Source: Globomyces pollinis-pini
Lineage: Eukaryota; Chytridiomycota; Chytridiomycetes; Rhizophydiales; Globomycetaceae
DNA length: 64,000 bases
Reading direction: 5' to 3'
NCBI GenBank assembly: GCA_025399215.1
Contig: MU621107.1
Location: 57,603 to 121,602 of the forward strand
Shown: one piece after another, positions 24,334 through 36,607 of the stretch
Layout: the number at the start of each line of letters is the position of its first letter
How positions within the stretch are numbered: position 1 is the stretch's first letter
Made by a program: the position numbers and the translations under genes
Notes under the pieces: model-generated
Told to the model about the DNA's origin: nothing
Databases searched by the model: none
Seen by the model: the letters and a program-made list of their open reading frames with translations, nothing else

Positions 24334-24852
24334 TCAAATCCCGTACTTGGCAAGCAAACTATTTGCTTGTTCCTGTGCAGCTTGAAGACTAGCTTTCAAT
24401 TTGATTAATTCTTCTTTCTTTAAAGATTCCATAGATTGTGTAGTATCCTCTAACTGATCATCTAAACCAGGCAAAAGACAACATAATTCAATGTTTTCAT
24501 CTGCTCCTCTTAGAGTCACTCTTCGATAACTTGACGCATTTGATGCCATTGAACTTCTCCAATCATCGAATGTTTTCGAGGAACTAATACTATCTCGTGC
24601 AGATATTTCAATTGATCTTGTAGATACAGAGTTATTATTTGATTGTTTACTACTCTGGTTAACATTCATTTGTTACAATAAATATGCATTCAATTTTCCT
24701 AGACATTCATCTATATCACCGTTATATAAATCTACAAAGTTTCCCATGGTTAGTGATCGAATTTCGACTGGTATTGATTGTATTATTTCACGAGTATAGG
24801 TTTCCTGTAATTTATCACAAATTCCTTTTATATCATTGTTTAAGCATTCCAT
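24334..24852 (-). CDS. Small borealin/Nbl1-like protein (tentative)
   Basis: Two exons joined by a 27-nt intron (GTAACA...AGAGTAG, about 24652-24678). The first encodes MECLNNDIKGICDKL, then REIIQSIPVEIRSLTMGNF and DLYNGDIDE. The helix followed by IP-x-x-(I/L)R-x-(M/L)TMG-x-F resembles the N-terminal helical region of borealin/Nbl1, the chromosomal passenger subunit that bundles with survivin and INCENP. The second exon is Ser-rich with a DDWRSSMASNASSYRRVTL motif and ends in a predicted helix (about 35 residues, KKEELIKLKASLQAAQEQA). Total about 163 residues. The start ATG at 24852 is the first good candidate, but an upstream exon cannot be excluded. The family call rests on a short pattern only. 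Confidence 0.45.
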
Positions 24853-25190
24853 CTCTACTGATGAAATTATTTCCGTAGATCCTTTACCAGTCGTTTGTTG
24901 TATGGGAAAAAGAAGAGTGAAAATTGTCCAGAAACCAAACTCAAATCAAGGCAAATAGGAACTTATATCAATTGATGGTAATAACTAGTACCATTCCTTT
25001 AGGTTTTTGTGATGGATATCTTTATAATGTATAATATCATCCTACTATTGACAAGCAAATTTAATCCGAAAAACCATAAAGGACTACTGATGGACGCGTA
25101 ACGAATCGAATTCACTCAAATGATATACATCTATGAAATATTCCCACATGATATTGATGGTAACGATAAAGTATTCATTTCCAAATTTAT
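24853..25190. other. Intergenic, no gene seen
   Basis: AT-rich sequence between the borealin-like gene and the glia maturation factor gene, both transcribed leftward. It should carry the promoter of the former and the 3' end of the latter. Nothing else is recognisable. Confidence 0.4.
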
Positions 25191-25816
25191 TTATGGTCGA
25201 GTCTTGGATGATTCCAATTGAGAGACCATCCAATCATCTGTTAATTCTTCAGCCTCTACCAAATCAAACACCTAAAGTAATCCTTTAAAAAAAGATTTGA
25301 TCATTACCTTTCCTGTGATTCCAGCTTCGGTAAAGACTTGGGTAACGGTACTAGCATAACACATTCGATTGTTTAAACTGGACCCTAGTATATGAATAAA
25401 TGTTCAACTACCTTCAGGACTAAACATCTAAATTGATATTGATCTTACTTGTAATAAATCCCTATGATTTGTTAGAAGAAGTTTATTGTACCCGCTAAAG
25501 GGTACGATATTCTTCCATCCTTGTGCTTCAATTCGTATGATATGACTATGAATCGAGGTGATGTTTCTGGTAACTCTTCAACAATATCTTCCAAAGATAC
25601 ATTCTGTAAATAATGTTCTACAACTACTTGAAGACTATTTGGATCAATTTTAAGAACAAGTGCGGCAATAGTTTTATCCTTACTTTGTATTAAGAACAAC
25701 AGTTAACCGTTACCGAAATCGAAGAACCTGATGGTTTCCATTAGCTATATTCCATCAGCTTATACCTTAAATTGATCGCTAGTTTCACTAGGAATTGTGC
25801 ATGTTTGATGAGACAT
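25191..25816 (-). CDS. AIM7: Glia maturation factor (ADF-homology Arp2/3 regulator)
   Basis: GMF-family proteins bind Arp2/3 and prune actin branches. The start ATG at 25816 gives MSHQTCTIPSETSDQFK. Two introns flank the mini-exon VLRFR, restoring VLRFRKDKTIAALVLKID, equivalent to GMF's FRFRKSKTNAAL. Then EELPETSPRFIVISYELKHKDGR and ISYPL match the GMF core closely. Downstream short exons give MFSPEG, MCYASTVTQVFTEAGI and FDLVEAEELTDDWM, then the stop at 25191. Domain length and order match the family (about 140 residues). The gene starts only about 43 bp from the stop of the Kelch gene on the same strand. Confidence 0.92.
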
Positions 25817-25859
25817 GGGAAAATACAAAAAAAGATATATGTTCACAGTAATTATATTG

Positions 25860-27977
25860 TTAGCGATGTCGATTTCTAGATGACTCGGCTTTTTCTTTCA
25901 TTTTAGCAATATTTAGTTGCTCCAATGCTTCATTTTCACGCATTTGTTCTTCCAATATCTTGTTCTCTGGAAGCATGATGTGAAACCTTTTGTAAGCTCT
26001 ATCAAAAGCATTTCTTCTTAGTTGTTTTCCAGATTTGGGAGCCTCAATTAAAATGATCTTTTGCCAATATTCACTAGTTCTGGCATAATAGTCACTTACA
26101 GATTCTATAGATTAAATACTTGCATTAAAAACCTCCTGGTAAAGGATCATTTGCAGCTTGCTCTAGTCTCTATCGGTTATCATATATAACTAATATTACC
26201 TCTTCTTCAGTTAAAACTACTTCTGGCTTGCTTTCTTCTTCGCTAGCATTTGTTTTGCTTTCATTGAGAGATAATCTTGAGGTTTGTTCTTCTACATTGG
26301 CTTCTGATCCATCATCATCACTGCCTTCTCCATCATCGTCATCATCATTTTCCTCGTCATCATCATCTTCATCATCTTCATCGTCGTCGTCTTCTGAATC
26401 CTCTCCCACCAGCTCATTGACTCGTTCATCAACAATTAAATGATTCCATTTATCCAACTTGTCCAAATTAAGGGACCATAAGTCATTCAAGGTCATCTCT
26501 TTGTTTTCCTTTTCTACAATCCCCCCAAACAAATACAAGATATTCTTTGACACTCCCATCATGGCATTGTACCGTTCAGTTGGACCAATTACTTCATCTT
26601 CATCAGCCTTTTCATCTTCACTTTCATTGTCGTCCGAACCATAACATTCACTTTTCTGTGCCTTCTTCTTTTTTGGTTGTTTCGGTTTCTTTAAAGATAT
26701 AGGATACCACTTATTTGCGTCTATTTGATATTGATATCTAAACAATATGAATTTATGATCAAGTTACAAATCTGCATGTACGATAGACTCTAACGATTCA
26801 TCATCTTCCTGAATATCCGACACCCCACCAAACATGATTCCCTTCCCCTTATGATACACGGTTGTACAACCACTTCTAGCACTAACAATTAAAATTGAAA
26901 TTTAGATTACATTGGAAGACTTCCTTTCGATTTTTTTTTCCTCTCCCATCGAATATTCTTTGGGTCCAATGACATAAATAGTGTCCAAGTATCCGTATGC
27001 ACCATCCCTTGTAACTTTTTTCCTTTCAAAGCGACTTTACAATAGCCACCATATAAGCAAATTTGATCTCCGTGAACTTTGGGTTAATGAATTACATTGG
27101 TACTATTTACCTAATAATTGGAATCCAGAACGTGCAGCTGGCTTAGGATCGCCTACTTCCACCTTTATCCACTTAAACTCTTGTGTATCAAAAAGCCACA
27201 AATCATCATAACTACCAGTGATTAATTTTTCATGTGATACTATTTTGTGTCTTTGTTTTGATCATAGAAACCTCCAAACATAACAATGAAATGTTTCCAA
27301 ACAACCATTCGATGACCTGAACGCGGAGGTGGACGACCTCTAATGTCCAATTTTTCCCAAGCATTTGTTTTTAAATCCATCATCCAAAAATCTTTGTAGT
27401 GGAAGAAACTTGTTTCATTTGGACTTACAAATTCTCCTCCCCATAAAAACAATAATCCTGCAGGTGTGATTGCAATTTGATGTGATGATCTAGGAGCAGG
27501 ACTATGGACTATTAAAATATCATAATACCTATTTGGGGAAGTGATACGTTTCCATTCAGATTTTTCGATATTAAATTTGAATAAATCGTTATACATGAAA
27601 ACTTTTTGACCATCATAATATTCCCCACCGAATAATAAGAATTCTGCGTTATTTAAAGGGTTTAAAGTCCAAGAAGCGTTTGCTCTTCTTGAAGGTACTC
27701 CACAATTTGATTCTTCCGTAATTTTGAATAATTCTGATTGCTATAAGATTAAATAATAGATCAGAATACATGTTTATTGAATTCATTTAAGATAGCATCA
27801 ATATCTTCTTCTTCATCATCATGAATTCTTTTCTTTTGTTTTTTATTACTCTTTGATAATTTTTCATCATCAAAATCTAATTCCTTTTTTTCATTAATTT
27901 TAATTTTAATTTACTTTTTTTGTTTCTTTAATTTTAGATTTTTGTGATTTCTTCTTTTTGTCTCTTCCTTTTCCCAT
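25860..27977 (-). CDS. KLHDC4: KLHDC4/Kel3-type Kelch-repeat protein
   Basis: Kelch beta-propeller of conserved but poorly defined function. The N-terminus is very lysine-rich (MGKGRDKKKKSQKSK), then an acidic/basic linker, NCGVPSRRANASW and LLFGGEYYDGQ. Kelch blades follow, including SPAPRSSHQIAITPAG, LFLWGGEFVSPNET, WEKLDIRGRPPPRSGHRM and VMFGGFYDQN. WGGEFxSP and RSGHRM are KLHDC4 hallmarks. A long Asp/Glu run (about 26.33-26.40 kb, read as a Ser run on the opposite strand) separates the last blades from a C-terminal helical domain (SGKQLRRNAFDRAYKRFHIM ... RNRHR). Several introns of about 25-35 nt. The start ATG is at 27977, within 29 bp of the divergent PBDC1 start. A role near ribosome or RNA biology is only inferred from the basic N-terminus. 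Confidence 0.88.
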
Positions 27978-28006
27978 TCTAAAAAAAAAAAAAAAAATTA
28001 TTGGTA
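27978..28006. promoter_or_regulatory. 29-bp divergent intergenic region with poly(A) run
   Basis: Only 29 bp separate the start codons of the leftward KLHDC4 gene and the rightward PBDC1 gene. Most of it is an uninterrupted run of 17 A (27981-27997), a typical nucleosome-excluding poly(dA:dT) tract. Transcription starts must lie in or beside it, so 5' UTRs are minimal or overlap the opposite coding sequence. Confidence 0.6.
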
Positions 28007-28604
28007 ATGTCTTTAAACAACTTTGATCCTGAAAAAGCTGAAAATAATGCTGGTATTTAAAAGAAGATTCATTCAATAGATATCGAAATGCATTGGGCTA
28101 TTAAAGCAATTCAACATGCTGAAACTTATTTCAATTTATTAACGGCTTTCCCTTCTGATAAAATAAAATTAACTAAATATGATAATCAAATATACGAAGC
28201 TTTCAGAAAGGAATTCCCTAATATGAAAATTGATATCGTACAAGAAATAAACGATTTCAAAACTGAAGCTGCAAAATCAAAATGGAGAAATTTCATTGAA
28301 AAGTATAAACCTTCTTATTTAATTATTAGATTGATGGAATCAATTGACTTGGATGATTACAATTTCGGTACTTTATTACGTAACAATTGTACACTGGAAT
28401 ACAGTGAAGAAAATAGTTTCTTTGGTAATATTTACAATTAATCAATCAGTAACTCGAATTCAATTTCTATGTGTTGAAATCGCTCGAAATGTCGAAAAGT
28501 TTAATGAATGTTTGAAAGGAAGACCTCCTGTACCGGTTGATGATACTGACATGAAAGCCGAATTGGATATTTTACAAGAGCGTATCGTTAAACAATTGAA
28601 TTAA
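28007..28604 (+). CDS. PBDC1: PBDC1/YPL225W-family protein (eEF1A-biogenesis chaperone family)
   Basis: Starts MSLNNFDPEKAENNA. A 27-nt intron leads to the conserved IEMHWAIKAIQHAETYFNLL. Then KLTKYDNQIYEAFRKEFP, KSKWRNFIEKY and DLDDYNFGTLLRNNC match the family. A 25-nt intron (28425-28449) joins EENSFF to VTRIQFLCVEIARN. The yeast member is reported to act co-translationally on eEF1A; that function is transferred by homology only. It has an N-terminal extension of usual length and appears complete. It is convergent with protoporphyrinogen oxidase, with 19 bp between the stop codons. Confidence 0.92.
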
Positions 28605-28623
28605 ATATAAAATCATCCATGTT

Positions 28624-30158
28624 TTATTTCGCAAAGATTTTGGAAACCAGAGTTTTGGAATTGTGTACACAATCATTAAGACTGACACCATTATAGGATG
28701 CCCCTGTTATTGATAGATTTCCATTGAAGGATTTGGAAAGTTCTTTTTCTATCCTTTTCACTTTATCATAATGTCCAACATAGTATTGTGGAATACATTT
28801 TTCATGTACACTTACCAAAGAATCAATTAAATTTTCGGGTTTAAATTTAAGTGCTTTCTCAACTGCATCAACAGATACTTGTAATAACTTTTCTTTTGAA
28901 ACTTGTTGAACGGGACCAAATTTCTCTAAAAAGACGTATCCACCCAACATCACTGTCAATTTGACTTCGTTTGGTTTAGATGTCGATTGTTTAGGGAAAC
29001 TGCATGAGTCATAAACAACACCCAAAATATCCATATTCTTAAACTCTGGTTTTGGAACTAAAAAGCCAAAACCTTCATGTTCCAATTTCGAATTTTGGTA
29101 TACCAAGTTCACGACTGCTACATCTACTGATTCAATCGATTTCAAATCGTTTGATAGTGCGCTAAATGCAGTTGGAATAACTTCAGCAAAGTTGATAGAT
29201 GGGATTGTAGAAATCACATGATCAGCATAGAGTGTAGAACCATCATCTAAAGATACCTTAAAATTAAACAAATACTTTACCTTAATCTGACTTGACCCAT
29301 CCATTTTGCTATTCTTGTGTTGCTACGGTAAGAAAAAAGATATCTAACATTCTAACGTTATTGAATTGGATTTACATCATTGGCCACAGAATGACAGTTT
29401 CTGTGAATTATTTGGACTCCATCTTTGACTATGTTGTCACGTAAAGTGTCGGTTAATTGTTGCATGCCATTTGAAAACGAGTAAATCTTGCCTTTCACCA
29501 TTTTATCCACAAATGCCTGACACTCTTTATCAGGGTTCGGTTCCACCAATGGGCTTTTAGAGAACATAGAAGAAAGTGCATATTTCGATAAAGATCCGTG
29601 ATTCTGTTCCGCATTCCAAAGTACATTTAAAGTGGAGCGTATGCTAAGTTTTTTAATATCGCCTGCATAAACTCCATGAATCACTGCAGATACAAGATTA
29701 TCAGCAATATGAGCTCCTAAACGTCTAGATACAAACTCGTGAATAGATTCGTCCAAATTGGATGATTTGGGTTGAAATGGCTCTTTAAGTACGGAAGACA
29801 CAAGACCTTTAATTACAGGAGAATTTTCGATGATCATTTTGAGAGGATTGGCAGGTAAATTATGTAAAGAGCCACCAGAATAGATAAAACGATTAAGCGC
29901 AGCAGGACTTTTAGCAGGGACCGGCAGTACTTGTTTATCTAACCCCAAAGCATAAACCAACTCTAACATGGACCTAGCAGATTCTCCTGAAGGTCGCAAA
30001 GAGCGCGGTCCAGCTTCCAACAAACGACCATTTGTTAACTTTGTCTGCACCCAACCACCTACATTCTGACCCGCGATCACGGTCACTTGAGCATGCGACT
30101 TTGCATAGAATGCAGCAGCTAGACCACTAATTCCACCACCAAGAACAACAACTTTCAT
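28624..30158 (-). CDS. HEM14: Protoporphyrinogen oxidase
   Basis: Penultimate step of haem synthesis: oxidises protoporphyrinogen IX to protoporphyrin IX using FAD, at the mitochondrial inner membrane. The N-terminus carries the dinucleotide fold directly (MKVVVLGGGISGLAAAFYA), then GGWVQTKLTNGRLLEAGPRS, VIHGVYAGDIKKLSIRST and YSFSNGMQQLTDTL. The C-terminal part contains ADHVISTIPS and ends with the FAD-contact pattern GNLSITGASYNGVSLNDCV. A single region of short introns lies near 29.28-29.36 kb. About 490 residues, normal for the family. Its start lies 43 bp from the divergent eIF2B-epsilon start. Confidence 0.93.
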
Positions 30159-30201
30159 TCAATTCAATTGGGAAACTCGTTTTTTTCTTTATTTTCTAAA
30201 T

Positions 30202-32615
30202 ATGCCACCAAAGAAAGACATGTTGAATGCTGAAGAGGTTCATATAGTGAAATGATTAATTTATTTTAGGTAACTATGATTCAATTGGTTGATGTAAGGT
30301 TTTGCAAGCAGTAGTTGTCGCGGACTCTTTTAATGAGCATTTTAGACCATTAAGTTACTCTACTCCAAGGGTACTTTAAACTTTTTAACCTTTAGTGCTT
30401 GATTCCACTGGCAAACATTCCCTTGATTGAGTATACCTTAGAGTCTTTGGCAATTTCTCAAGTAGAAGAAATCTTTATTGTTTGTTGTGCACTTTCTGAT
30501 CAAATTAAACAATATATTGAAAATTCAAGATGGGCAAAGTCTACTTTTCCAACTATCACTGTTATTGTTTCTCAAGGTACTCTATATTGGTCTAATGCAA
30601 GAGTTACGATCAATGGGAGATGTTTTGCGTGATTTGGATGCAAAACAAATATTACAATCTGATTTTATTCTAATGTCTGCTCATACCGTTTCAAATATTG
30701 ATTTAACAGCTGTCTTGGAAAGTCATCGACAAAGGAAATTAGCTGATAAAGATTGCATTATGACTTTGATGTTAAAACAAGCTTCTTCCAGTCACCCAAC
30801 AAGGTTTATTATTTACTTCTTATTTAAAGATCCAAAGCAGAAGGAGAATTGTTTGTTCTGGATGGCACAACTTCGGAATTGACGCATTATGAGACTCATC
30901 ATCGATATCCTCACCGAAAAAAATTCTCACTGGATCCTCATATGTTTAAAAACCACTCTGATGTTATCATAAGAAATGATTTAATTGATTGTCATATTGA
31001 TATATGTTCGATTGAAGTAAGTTGACAACACTTTATATATATCTACTTCTATTGCCTTATGAACGAACAATGATTAACTGTTTAGGTTCCTGCATTATTT
31101 ACTGAAAATTTTGATTATCAAGATCTAAGGAATGATTTCTTAAAGGGCATTTTAGAATCAGATTTACTTGGAAAAACTATTTACTGTCATGTAATTGAAG
31201 ATGGATATGCTGCTCAAGTGTCTACTCAGCAAATGTATGGCACCATTTCGTAATATTCCACATGTTAATTGTCGTTTAGGAAGGATGTTATATCCCGATG
31301 GACATATCCATTAACGCCAGACAATTTTTCTCCTTCAGGACAAAAATACACACATCAATTACATAATATTTATAAAGGAACTAACACTCAACTGGATAGG
31401 TATGATAGGTTCACTTTTATCGTATAGATCGTTGATTTTGAAGGATCATGTACTAATTGGTTCAAATACCGTTGTGAAGAAGGGAAGTTCTATATCTGGC
31501 TCGGTAATTGGTGAAAACTGTGTTATTGGTATGCAACATATGTTTAACCTGTATAGGTGCCAATGTTCATATAAAAAATTCATATCTATTGAACAACGTA
31601 ATCGTTGGTGATAATTGCGACATAAACCAGTCCATAATTGGAGAAAATGTTGAATTGTATGAAAATGTTACTTTGGAAAAAGGGTGTGTAATTGACTTTA
31701 ACGCAAAATTGGGACCTAATGTGGTTGTACCAACGAGAACCAAAGTTTCTTTCAATCACCCAGATTTTGATGATGAAGAGCATGAATCTGGTAATGCAAG
31801 CTTTATTTATTCAAAGATAAATCCGTTTTAGGAAACAAATCAACTGGATATGTTTATGAACCAGATTTTTCAGATGATGATGATGCTTTTGATATGAGAA
31901 ATTTCAATCGAGGTCTTTTGGGTATATCATATAGCACATATTTATATTAGATTATGCATCCTCCATCGATGGTACTGATCATGATTATGAAACTGGTCCG
32001 GATTCAGATGAAGATTCAGTCAATGAAAACGTCGTCAATGAAGACAGTAAATGAAAATGACCTTTAATAGCTAGGTTGGATCGCGGAGGTTGAACAAACA
32101 ATTGAACGTGCATTTAAAGATAATCACTCAGTTGACATTGCAGTCCTGGAACTCAATACTCTGAAAATGGCCATGAATATTACATTCGAAAATCTTCGAC
32201 ATGTGGTATTCCCAAAGATATTCGGAATACTTCCTCCCAATTGCTCATATAAAGATTTAGAAAAGGTTTGATGGATTGACTGACCAAAGGTGTTAATAAG
32301 ATGGTGTCCCATTCTGGTTAGATTGACTCACTCTGACGCAGATCAAATTGATTGTCTTAACACTATGGTTCAATATTTATTGAATGAAACCTCATTAATC
32401 AATCTAACACCAATGATCATAAAGAATTTATATTCAATTGATTTACTGGAAGAAGGTCCTATTCTTACTTGGCATGAATCTTTGGATGATGCTGTCGGCA
32501 CTTTGAAAAAGATTCGAGATGCGGTATTGGGTTCCAGCTTACTGATTATTAGGCACAACCATTTATAGACTTTTTGATGGAAGCTGAGAGTGAATCGGAT
32601 TCGGACTCAGATTAG
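30202..32615 (+). CDS. GCD6: eIF2B epsilon subunit (guanine-nucleotide exchange factor)
   Basis: Catalytic subunit of the eIF2 exchange factor, which recycles eIF2-GDP. Exons are [12 protein letters not shown], a small exon, then [36 protein letters not shown] and [19 protein letters not shown] (nucleotidyltransferase-like domain). Further exons carry [16 protein letters not shown]. The left-handed beta-helix repeats follow ([53 protein letters not shown]). An acidic linker is followed by the W2/HEAT domain (about 32.1-32.6 kb). It ends [14 protein letters not shown], the aromatic/acidic tail that contacts eIF2 beta. About ten introns of 25-35 nt, including splice-dependent frame changes near 30.57, 31.25 and 31.55 kb. 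Confidence 0.9.
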
Positions 32616-32726
32616 TGGAGTTTCGGCTATTGTTTTAATTCATACCAAAAAACTTTCGTCCAATAAATTGATGAATAACTCAAAAAAAAAAAAATTAAAC
32701 ATATTGGAAATGGATTTTAATCAGCT

Positions 32727-35700
32727 TTAAGCAGAAATTTTGACAAGTAGCGAAATCAATTTAAAAGGAGTATATCCAAAGGAAATGAAAGAACTGTTTT
32801 TGATTTCGATTGGCTTCACCCTATCTTCCAACACATTAGATTCAAATGCTTCAAGAATTTTATATCCACTACACATGCTATTAATCTTAAAAATTACCAT
32901 GAAAGAGTTGCTTGGCCACGACCTCCATAAGCTTCATAAATCCTAATGAGGAAATAATTGCTAGTTAATTGCTCTTCTGATCTTTTGATGGTATCAATGA
33001 CGAGACAATCTTGATCAATTTGGAATAATGGTTTTAAATCTACCATAGTGTTCCCATAAGCATTGAGAATAGGTACATTGAACTCGTAGCCTGCTTGAAC
33101 CACTCTACTTTCCAAGAAAGATCCTGCATGTGGGAGTAGAGCGTACTTGAAAGTATGACGACCTGATCATAATCAATTGAAAATAACGAACCCTTATCAC
33201 AATGTGCATCTGGCGCTTTAGGTGACCGTAAAATGGACATGGAAATTGTATCATTATGAACTGAAAAGCCATATTTGCTAAAATAAATCAAAACATTCCG
33301 GTTACCAGTCATTGAGTAATGCTATTCCATACCCATATTCAGAATAATCGACAAATTTATGGGCACAAACTTCAAACTTTGCCATATCCCTTGAACGTTA
33401 AACGTGAATAATTACCAAGAGTTGTTGTAATGAGTAGGTCGTTGAATGTAACCAAACTGAGTTTCAAATGTTGCAAAATCATTTGTAATATTGACAGGAA
33501 AGTCCACCTGTGATGCGTGTTAATGTTAATTTAGTTACTTTTAAAATTTTTCTGCTCTCATTCCACCAAATATCATTTTCAAAATTGATCTGAGGACTAT
33601 TGGCATTAATAATAATGCGTTGATCAAGTCGACTGTTTTCGGATATTGGATGGACGACTCTCAACACCACTCGTAATGGACCAGTTTCTTCAATGAAAAT
33701 TTCTCCAACCCCTGCATCCCATTTCTTTTCAAGATGATAGATTTCAACCTACAAAAAATCAATTAGAAAGCGTTACATCCCATGCATCCCAGAATAGAGG
33801 AATATCTTCATGAATTTTAAACACATTCGCTGCCCTATCAGGATGCGATACCAATCGGCTGCAGAGTTAGAAAAAAATTCAAGACTTACTTGTTGATAAT
33901 GTCGGTTAATTGAACTAAATGTCCATGTTTATCAAAACTTGCTTTGATAAATCCATTTTCTACTACAAAAACATCTTCATTTTGTTGAACTATACGTTTA
34001 GTTGAAATATTATCATACCCGTTACACTTTGGACAGCTTTTTGAGTTAATGATGCTTTTGAAGAAGAGTATGCGCCAAGTTCCGAAACTATCTGTAAATC
34101 ATTTGCAAAATAATACTTAGCACTAAGCCATTGTTATCAGCGGTGATTTGTGCAAACTGTGATGGATCTTCTGCTGGCACGGCCACTATCTCGTTGCGTC
34201 GAATCCAGCCAAGTGTATTCACACAATTTAAAACCTTTCCATTCAATCCTTGAATATTTAAAATCTCCAATGCTTTCAATTTTAATGCATTCCCAGTTTT
34301 GCTAACATCTTCATAAAACTAATTGCTAATTAGCAATTGTGACTCACTTTAATAACATCTTCATAGGCATATTCAATGGATGATCCTGGTAATACATCAT
34401 GGAATTGATTCCTAACATTAAGAAGCAAGATTAGATTACAATAGAGTTAGCTTCCAGAGGCGATCTAATTCTTCTTTAGGATAACTAATATATAAGATCA
34501 AAGTCTAGTACCGAGCAGAAGGATCTTTTACCAAACAAAATGACCACAAAATTTCAACTTCTCTTAGAAGTAATTCCGATGTTCGATTATACTTCTTGAC
34601 AAGTGCTTGAGACGTGTACTATATGATTACTCAATACTATATATCCCTTACAGTTCCACGATGCAATTCAAAGTAAAGTTCTCCTTTCCAAACATTCAAA
34701 TCTTTACTAGTTTTTTCTAAGTCTCTATAGAAATCTTCTGGGTTCCCAAACTTTACCGTGGCTGGCAGGCCTTCAACTCCGCTAACTCTTCGAATACGCT
34801 CCATCATTGGTTGTAATGGCCCACCACCTCCATCGCCGTTTCCATACAAGAGTAATGATTGATTTGAGTATTGTTTATCCTTATTGTTTTGAACGCTAAA
34901 TTTAAAATCAAACAATTATATACGCAAATACAACGTCTTTAACAGTAGCCTGCGCTGTGTAAGTATCCGCAGGAGAGAAGTGAGTCAAAACTTGTGTGCC
35001 ATCCAAACTAGTGACATTAAATATGAATACTATACCCTTTCCAATAGAATGTGGAATGAGGAAACTAGAACATAAGAGCTTGACACATTACTTTGTTAAT
35101 ATTGTTCCAAGACAATTTTTGAGTGAAGAAATACTCTAATCCAGCAGATTTTATAATTTGGGGTAACTATTTTGGTATGAATCGCAATCATAGTACCTGG
35201 GCAGCATATCCAAAAGTATCTGGCAGCCAAAATACAGACGATTTTTTACCGAATTTCTTCTTGAAGTAGTTTTGGCCGTATAAAAATTGTCGACAAAGAC
35301 CTTCTCCAGATGGCATATTACAATCCATTTCTACCCAAGTTCCACCAATAGGTATAAATCGACCTTCTTGAGTTAGCTTAGCAACTTTTGCGAAGAGTTG
35401 TGGATAGAGTGTTTCCAACCACTCAAACTGTTGTGCTTGTGATGCTGCAAAATAATAATCCGGATAAGATTCAATAAATCTATTTTGTGAAGGATTTCTA
35501 TATTACCTGCACTGAGTTGCCCACGAGCGCGCAACCTAAACATGAACAATTACAGATGGATACTTTTCGTTTTGTTTCATCGTATGGCCACAACCAAGCT
35601 TTATTTCAATAGATTAACGGTTACCTGTATCAATATGGCAATTTCCGGTTGCGGTAATAACATGGGACTCATAACCTTCTTTCTTTCGTGTTGCAAAAAA

Positions 35701-36532
35701 TGCCGTGGAAATGGATTTCGCAGCCGCAAGGGTACTAGTGATTAAACGAAGTGTAAGATACCTGTGATCACCTGCACGCACAGTATTCACTACTTGGTTG
35801 GCAGTGTATAGGGCATCTCTCCCTAATTGAGACTCTTCAGGCATTTCTTTAATGATTCCCAATAAAACTTCTAAATCCCAGTACAATGCTTGAGCTAATT
35901 CATCCGCAACGACCAATTCAGCCTTAGCTAAGGTAAAACTTCTATTTGGATCTGGTGCGCCAATCATTGTTGGGACACCGGCACTACAATTAATTGAAAT
36001 AGTAGCATACCCAAACATTCCATTTGCAGCAACTTCAATCCACAAATTAATTTTCTAATGTTAATATATAGTTAATACATCGCCTCCAATTGCATTTTTA
36101 ATTAGATCAAAATCGACATGACGATCTCCTCCATTCCCACCAGTAATCCCCATCAAAGGTTCACCATGGTCAGACCAGATCAATGCCTCACAACTCGGAT
36201 CAAACAATAGCATGACGTTTTCGCCTTTCATTGAAGTAGGAACAACGATTTCAACTTTAAACCAATGTGTTGACCAAGTGGGGGACATTTGGACACCCAC
36301 TTTAACTGGTTCATAATTTCCCAACATTGCTTTATTGAATGGGATACGTTCAAGTCCAGGAACAGAGTATTTTGCGAGCTTTACTGCTACTTCTGAAGTC
36401 TGTTTGATCAGAAACGATTGCAGATTGACATCGAAGAATTGATCTGACTTCAAATAATTCTGAATCCGTTCAACAGTGATATTTCGATGCTACATGGTTT
36501 GAGTATTTCATTGCGGATTTTACCTTGAGCAT
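32727..36532 (-). CDS. AMS1: GH38 alpha-mannosidase (vacuolar Ams1 type)
   Basis: Hydrolyses alpha-mannosides. Exon 1 is just MLK (ATG 36532), joined to [19 protein letters not shown]. Then [15 protein letters not shown] and [19 protein letters not shown] match the Ams1 N-domain. The catalytic GH38 domain follows, with [19 protein letters not shown] and the nucleophile motif [13 protein letters not shown]. The helical segment has [17 protein letters not shown]. The beta-sandwich C-terminal part includes [18 protein letters not shown] and, after a last intron near 32.87-32.90 kb, [14 protein letters not shown] and [11 protein letters not shown]. No signal peptide, as in Ams1, which reaches the vacuole by the Cvt pathway in yeast. 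At least twelve short introns. The nucleophile aspartate is present, so activity is expected. Confidence 0.92.
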
Positions 36533-36607
36533 TAAATATTAAGATCAACGGGTAAGTTTGTCACAAGGTCACCTCACTGTTTCCTCAAAATCTTAACGAC
36601 TATCGGA

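Noticed and set aside
26228..26443. Serine-rich plus-strand frame
   Set aside because: It is the reverse reading of the Asp/Glu run in the Kelch gene.
32869..32900. A possible 20-nt intron near the end of the alpha-mannosidase gene
   Set aside because: A second TAG nine bases downstream gives a 29-nt intron in the same frame, which fits the length mode of the window. The 20-nt version is not needed.
32740..32946. 68-codon plus-strand frame after eIF2B
   Set aside because: It lies antisense to the spliced 3' exons of the mannosidase, whose conserved C-terminus ([22 protein letters not shown]) is clearly on the minus strand.
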